Source: an uncultured Micrococcaceae bacterium
GTDB taxonomy: Bacteria; Actinomycetota; Actinomycetes; Actinomycetales; Micrococcaceae
Direction: 5' to 3'
NCBI GenBank assembly: GCA_937896705.1
Contig: CALBOC010000394.1
Coordinates: 1-8,521, forward strand
Length of the DNA: 8,521 nt
Both the position numbers and the translations under genes were made by a program. This document shows, one piece after another, positions 7,194 through 8,521 of this stretch (position 1 is its first letter; the number at the start of each line of letters is the position of its first letter). The notes under the pieces were generated by a model. It was not told the DNA's origin. It did not search any database and saw nothing but the letters and a program-made list of their open reading frames with translations.

Positions 7194-8021
7194 GTGAACG
7201 ATACTCAACACTTTTTATCTGGCGATCATCCCGGCTTTGACCTGGCGCGTGAAGCTGCCAACATGCTGGCCGAGCAGTTCGGCACTCCTAAACATGATCT
7301 CGGCGTAGTCCTTGGCTCCGGGTGGGCCCACACGTTGGAGGCCCTTGGAGAAGTCATCGGCGAAGTCTCCTTCGACCAAATTCCCGGTCTGGGTGGCGAC
7401 GGCGTTGCCGGTCATGTACAAAAGGTCTCCTCGGTCCGGTTACCCGATGACCGGCGCGCCCTGGTGTTTGGGTCTCGGACACACTACTACGCCAGTCGCG
7501 ATGTTCAGGCCGTAGCCCACGTCGTCCGGACCATTGCCGCAACCGGCGCCTCGACCGTGGTGTTGACCAACGGTTGTGGCGGCCTCGACCCGAACCTGGC
7601 GCCCGGCACGCCGGTATTGATCTCGGATCACATCAACCTCACCGGCACGACTCCGCTCATGGGCCCCGAGTTTGTGGATATGACCGATGCCTACTCGAGG
7701 CGTCTGCGCGAAGTCGCCCAGCGCGTTGAGCCCTCCCTGACCGAGGGAGTGTATGTGCAGTTCGCTGGGCCGCAGTATGAAACCCCAGCAGAAGTTGCCA
7801 TGGCCGCCACACTCGGTGGCGATCTGGTAGGCATGTCCACGGCACTGGACACCATCGCCGCCCGGCATGCTGGTCTCGAGGTCTTGGGCATCTCGCTGGT
7901 CACCAATGCCGCCGCCGGCGTGACCGATGCCCCGTTGACCCACGACGACGTGATCGCAGCCGGCACCGCTGCTGCACCCCGCGTCTCAAAGATTTTGGCA
8001 GATATTATCCATGCAATCTGA
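7194..8021 (+). CDS. punA: Purine nucleoside phosphorylase, trimeric type
   Basis: This 275-residue cytosolic enzyme should split purine (deoxy)nucleosides with phosphate into free base and (deoxy)ribose-1-phosphate. It belongs to the low-mass trimeric PNP/MTAP family, not the hexameric DeoD type. Visible landmarks are the phosphate-binding VLGSGW with Ser42, RTH with Arg95 and His97, TNGCGG (125-130), GTPVLISDHINLTGTTPL (138-155), the base-binding GPQYETPAE (192-200) with Glu196, VGMST (212-216) with Met214/Ser215, and SLVTN with the purine-contacting Asn238. Length is normal. Two places differ from the common family pattern: HxYEG is here HYYAS (97-101) and NAAGG is NGCGG; the latter I recall from Arthrobacter-like proteins. 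The GTG start is supported by N-terminal family similarity from about residue 12 and by the promoter spacing. The downstream mutase gene overlaps its end, so the two are co-transcribed for nucleoside salvage. Confidence 0.93.
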   Translation: MNDTQHFLSGDHPGFDLAREAANMLAEQFGTPKHDLGVVLGSGWAHTLEALGEVIGEVSFDQIPGLGGDGVAGHVQKVSSVRLPDDRRALVFGSRTHYYASRDVQAVAHVVRTIAATGASTVVLTNGCGGLDPNLAPGTPVLISDHINLTGTTPLMGPEFVDMTDAYSRRLREVAQRVEPSLTEGVYVQFAGPQYETPAEVAMAATLGGDLVGMSTALDTIAARHAGLEVLGISLVTNAAAGVTDAPLTHDDVIAAGTAAAPRVSKILADIIHAI

Positions 8022-8521
8022 GCTCGAAGACCTCCTGGCCACCGCGCGGGCCTGGTTGCCCCTGGATCCTGGCAACGCCGGTGTACTAGAAGCAGAAATC
8101 ACCGCCGCAGAACGCGGGGATGACGCCGCGCATGCGGCGCTTGCAGCGCGTTTTGCCGGATATCTGACGTTCGGGACTGCCGGTTTGCGGGCACCACTTG
8201 GCCCCGGCACCACCCGGATGAACCGCGTGGTCGTCCAGCGGGCCGCCGCCGGTATCGCAGATTTTGCGACCGCCCACGTGCCCGACCCGTCCGTGATCAT
8301 TGGCTACGATGCCAGACACGGGTCGAAAGATTTCGCGGTGGATTCTGCGGCGGTTTTCACGGCGGCAGGGTGCCGCGTCCAACTCATGGCGATGCCAGCA
8401 CCCACGCCGGTGTTGGCCTTTGCATTACAACGATCCCAGGCCGATGTGGGCATTATGGTCACCGCGTCACATAACCCGCCAACTGATAATGGGTACAAAG
8501 TGTATTTAGGTGCCCGCCTCG
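8011..8521 (+). CDS. pmmB: Phosphosugar mutase (phosphomannomutase/phosphoglucomutase family), 3' end outside window
   Basis: The first 170 residues of an alpha-D-phosphohexomutase family enzyme are present; relatives are usually 530-580 residues, so roughly two thirds lie past base 8521. FGTAGLR (54-60), the typical N-terminal substrate-entry motif, and VIIGYDARHGSKDFA (95-109) are followed by the catalytic loop TASHNP (151-156), where Ser153 is the residue that carries the phosphate. The reaction moves phosphate between C1 and C6, or C1 and C5 for pentoses. Next to purine nucleoside phosphorylase, a role in converting ribose-1- or deoxyribose-1-phosphate is likely, as for phosphopentomutase-like members, but glucose or mannose phosphates remain possible. 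The ATG lies inside the phosphorylase gene (11-base overlap) and has no strong ribosome site, so translation is probably coupled. Confidence 0.88.
   Translation, partial: MQSELEDLLATARAWLPLDPGNAGVLEAEITAAERGDDAAHAALAARFAGYLTFGTAGLRAPLGPGTTRMNRVVVQRAAAGIADFATAHVPDPSVIIGYDARHGSKDFAVDSAAVFTAAGCRVQLMAMPAPTPVLAFALQRSQADVGIMVTASHNPPTDNGYKVYLGARL

Noticed and set aside
7092..7211. Longer LpdA protein starting at 7211
   Set aside because: It would overlap the phosphorylase start and its promoter, and the extra 40 residues do not resemble the family; the flavin motif begins soon after 7091.
1..8521. A novel defence, mobile or biosynthetic system
   Set aside because: All six genes belong to well-known metabolic families, there are no arrays, integrase or transposase genes, and no unexplained coding stretch remains.

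Overview
This window looks like chromosomal DNA of a moderately high-GC actinobacterium, most likely of the order Micrococcales (Arthrobacter/Micrococcaceae-like). Three things point there. The biotin carboxylase and biotin carrier are fused into one acyl-CoA carboxylase alpha chain. The quinone reductase is the cysteine-less LpdA type known from Mycobacterium and Arthrobacter. It lies divergent to a purine nucleoside phosphorylase followed by a phosphosugar mutase, a gene order I recall from actinobacteria. The genus cannot be settled from sequence reading alone. All genes look intact except the last, which runs off the window. There is no mobile element, CRISPR array, RNA gene or phage sequence.

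Layout. Bases 1-120 hold a terminator-like stem-loop and a strong ribosome binding site. At 121-1962 (+) is the biotin-dependent acyl-CoA carboxylase alpha subunit. A 128-base gap with two inverted repeats leads to an MHS-type major facilitator transporter at 2091-3503 (+). A long GC-rich hairpin at 3531-3588 ends it and probably also ends the convergent acetoacetyl-CoA synthetase at 3599-5584 (-). Behind the synthetase promoter region, which holds a near-perfect 21-bp palindrome, is the flavoprotein LpdA at 5685-7091 (-). A 102-base divergent region separates it from purine nucleoside phosphorylase at 7194-8021 (+), whose promoter placement suggests a leaderless mRNA. The phosphosugar mutase starts at 8011, overlaps the phosphorylase by 11 bases and continues past base 8521.

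How the genes fit together. Carboxylase, acetoacetyl-CoA synthetase and organic-acid-type transporter all bear on short-chain acyl-CoA metabolism. A reasonable but unproven reading is uptake of a small carboxylate, activation of acetoacetate to acetoacetyl-CoA, and use of the acyl-CoA pool for lipid synthesis or carboxylation. The phosphorylase and mutase form a nucleoside salvage unit: phosphorolysis releases (deoxy)ribose-1-phosphate, and the mutase can move the phosphate so that the sugar enters central metabolism. LpdA is a redox enzyme that shares only the control region with the salvage genes.

I did not find an undescribed biological system. The most useful leads are regulatory: the palindrome upstream of the synthetase, the spaced inverted repeat upstream of the transporter, and the apparent leaderless start of the phosphorylase. 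Two protein-level oddities are also listed: complete loss of redox cysteines in LpdA and an altered phosphate-loop neighbourhood in the phosphorylase.
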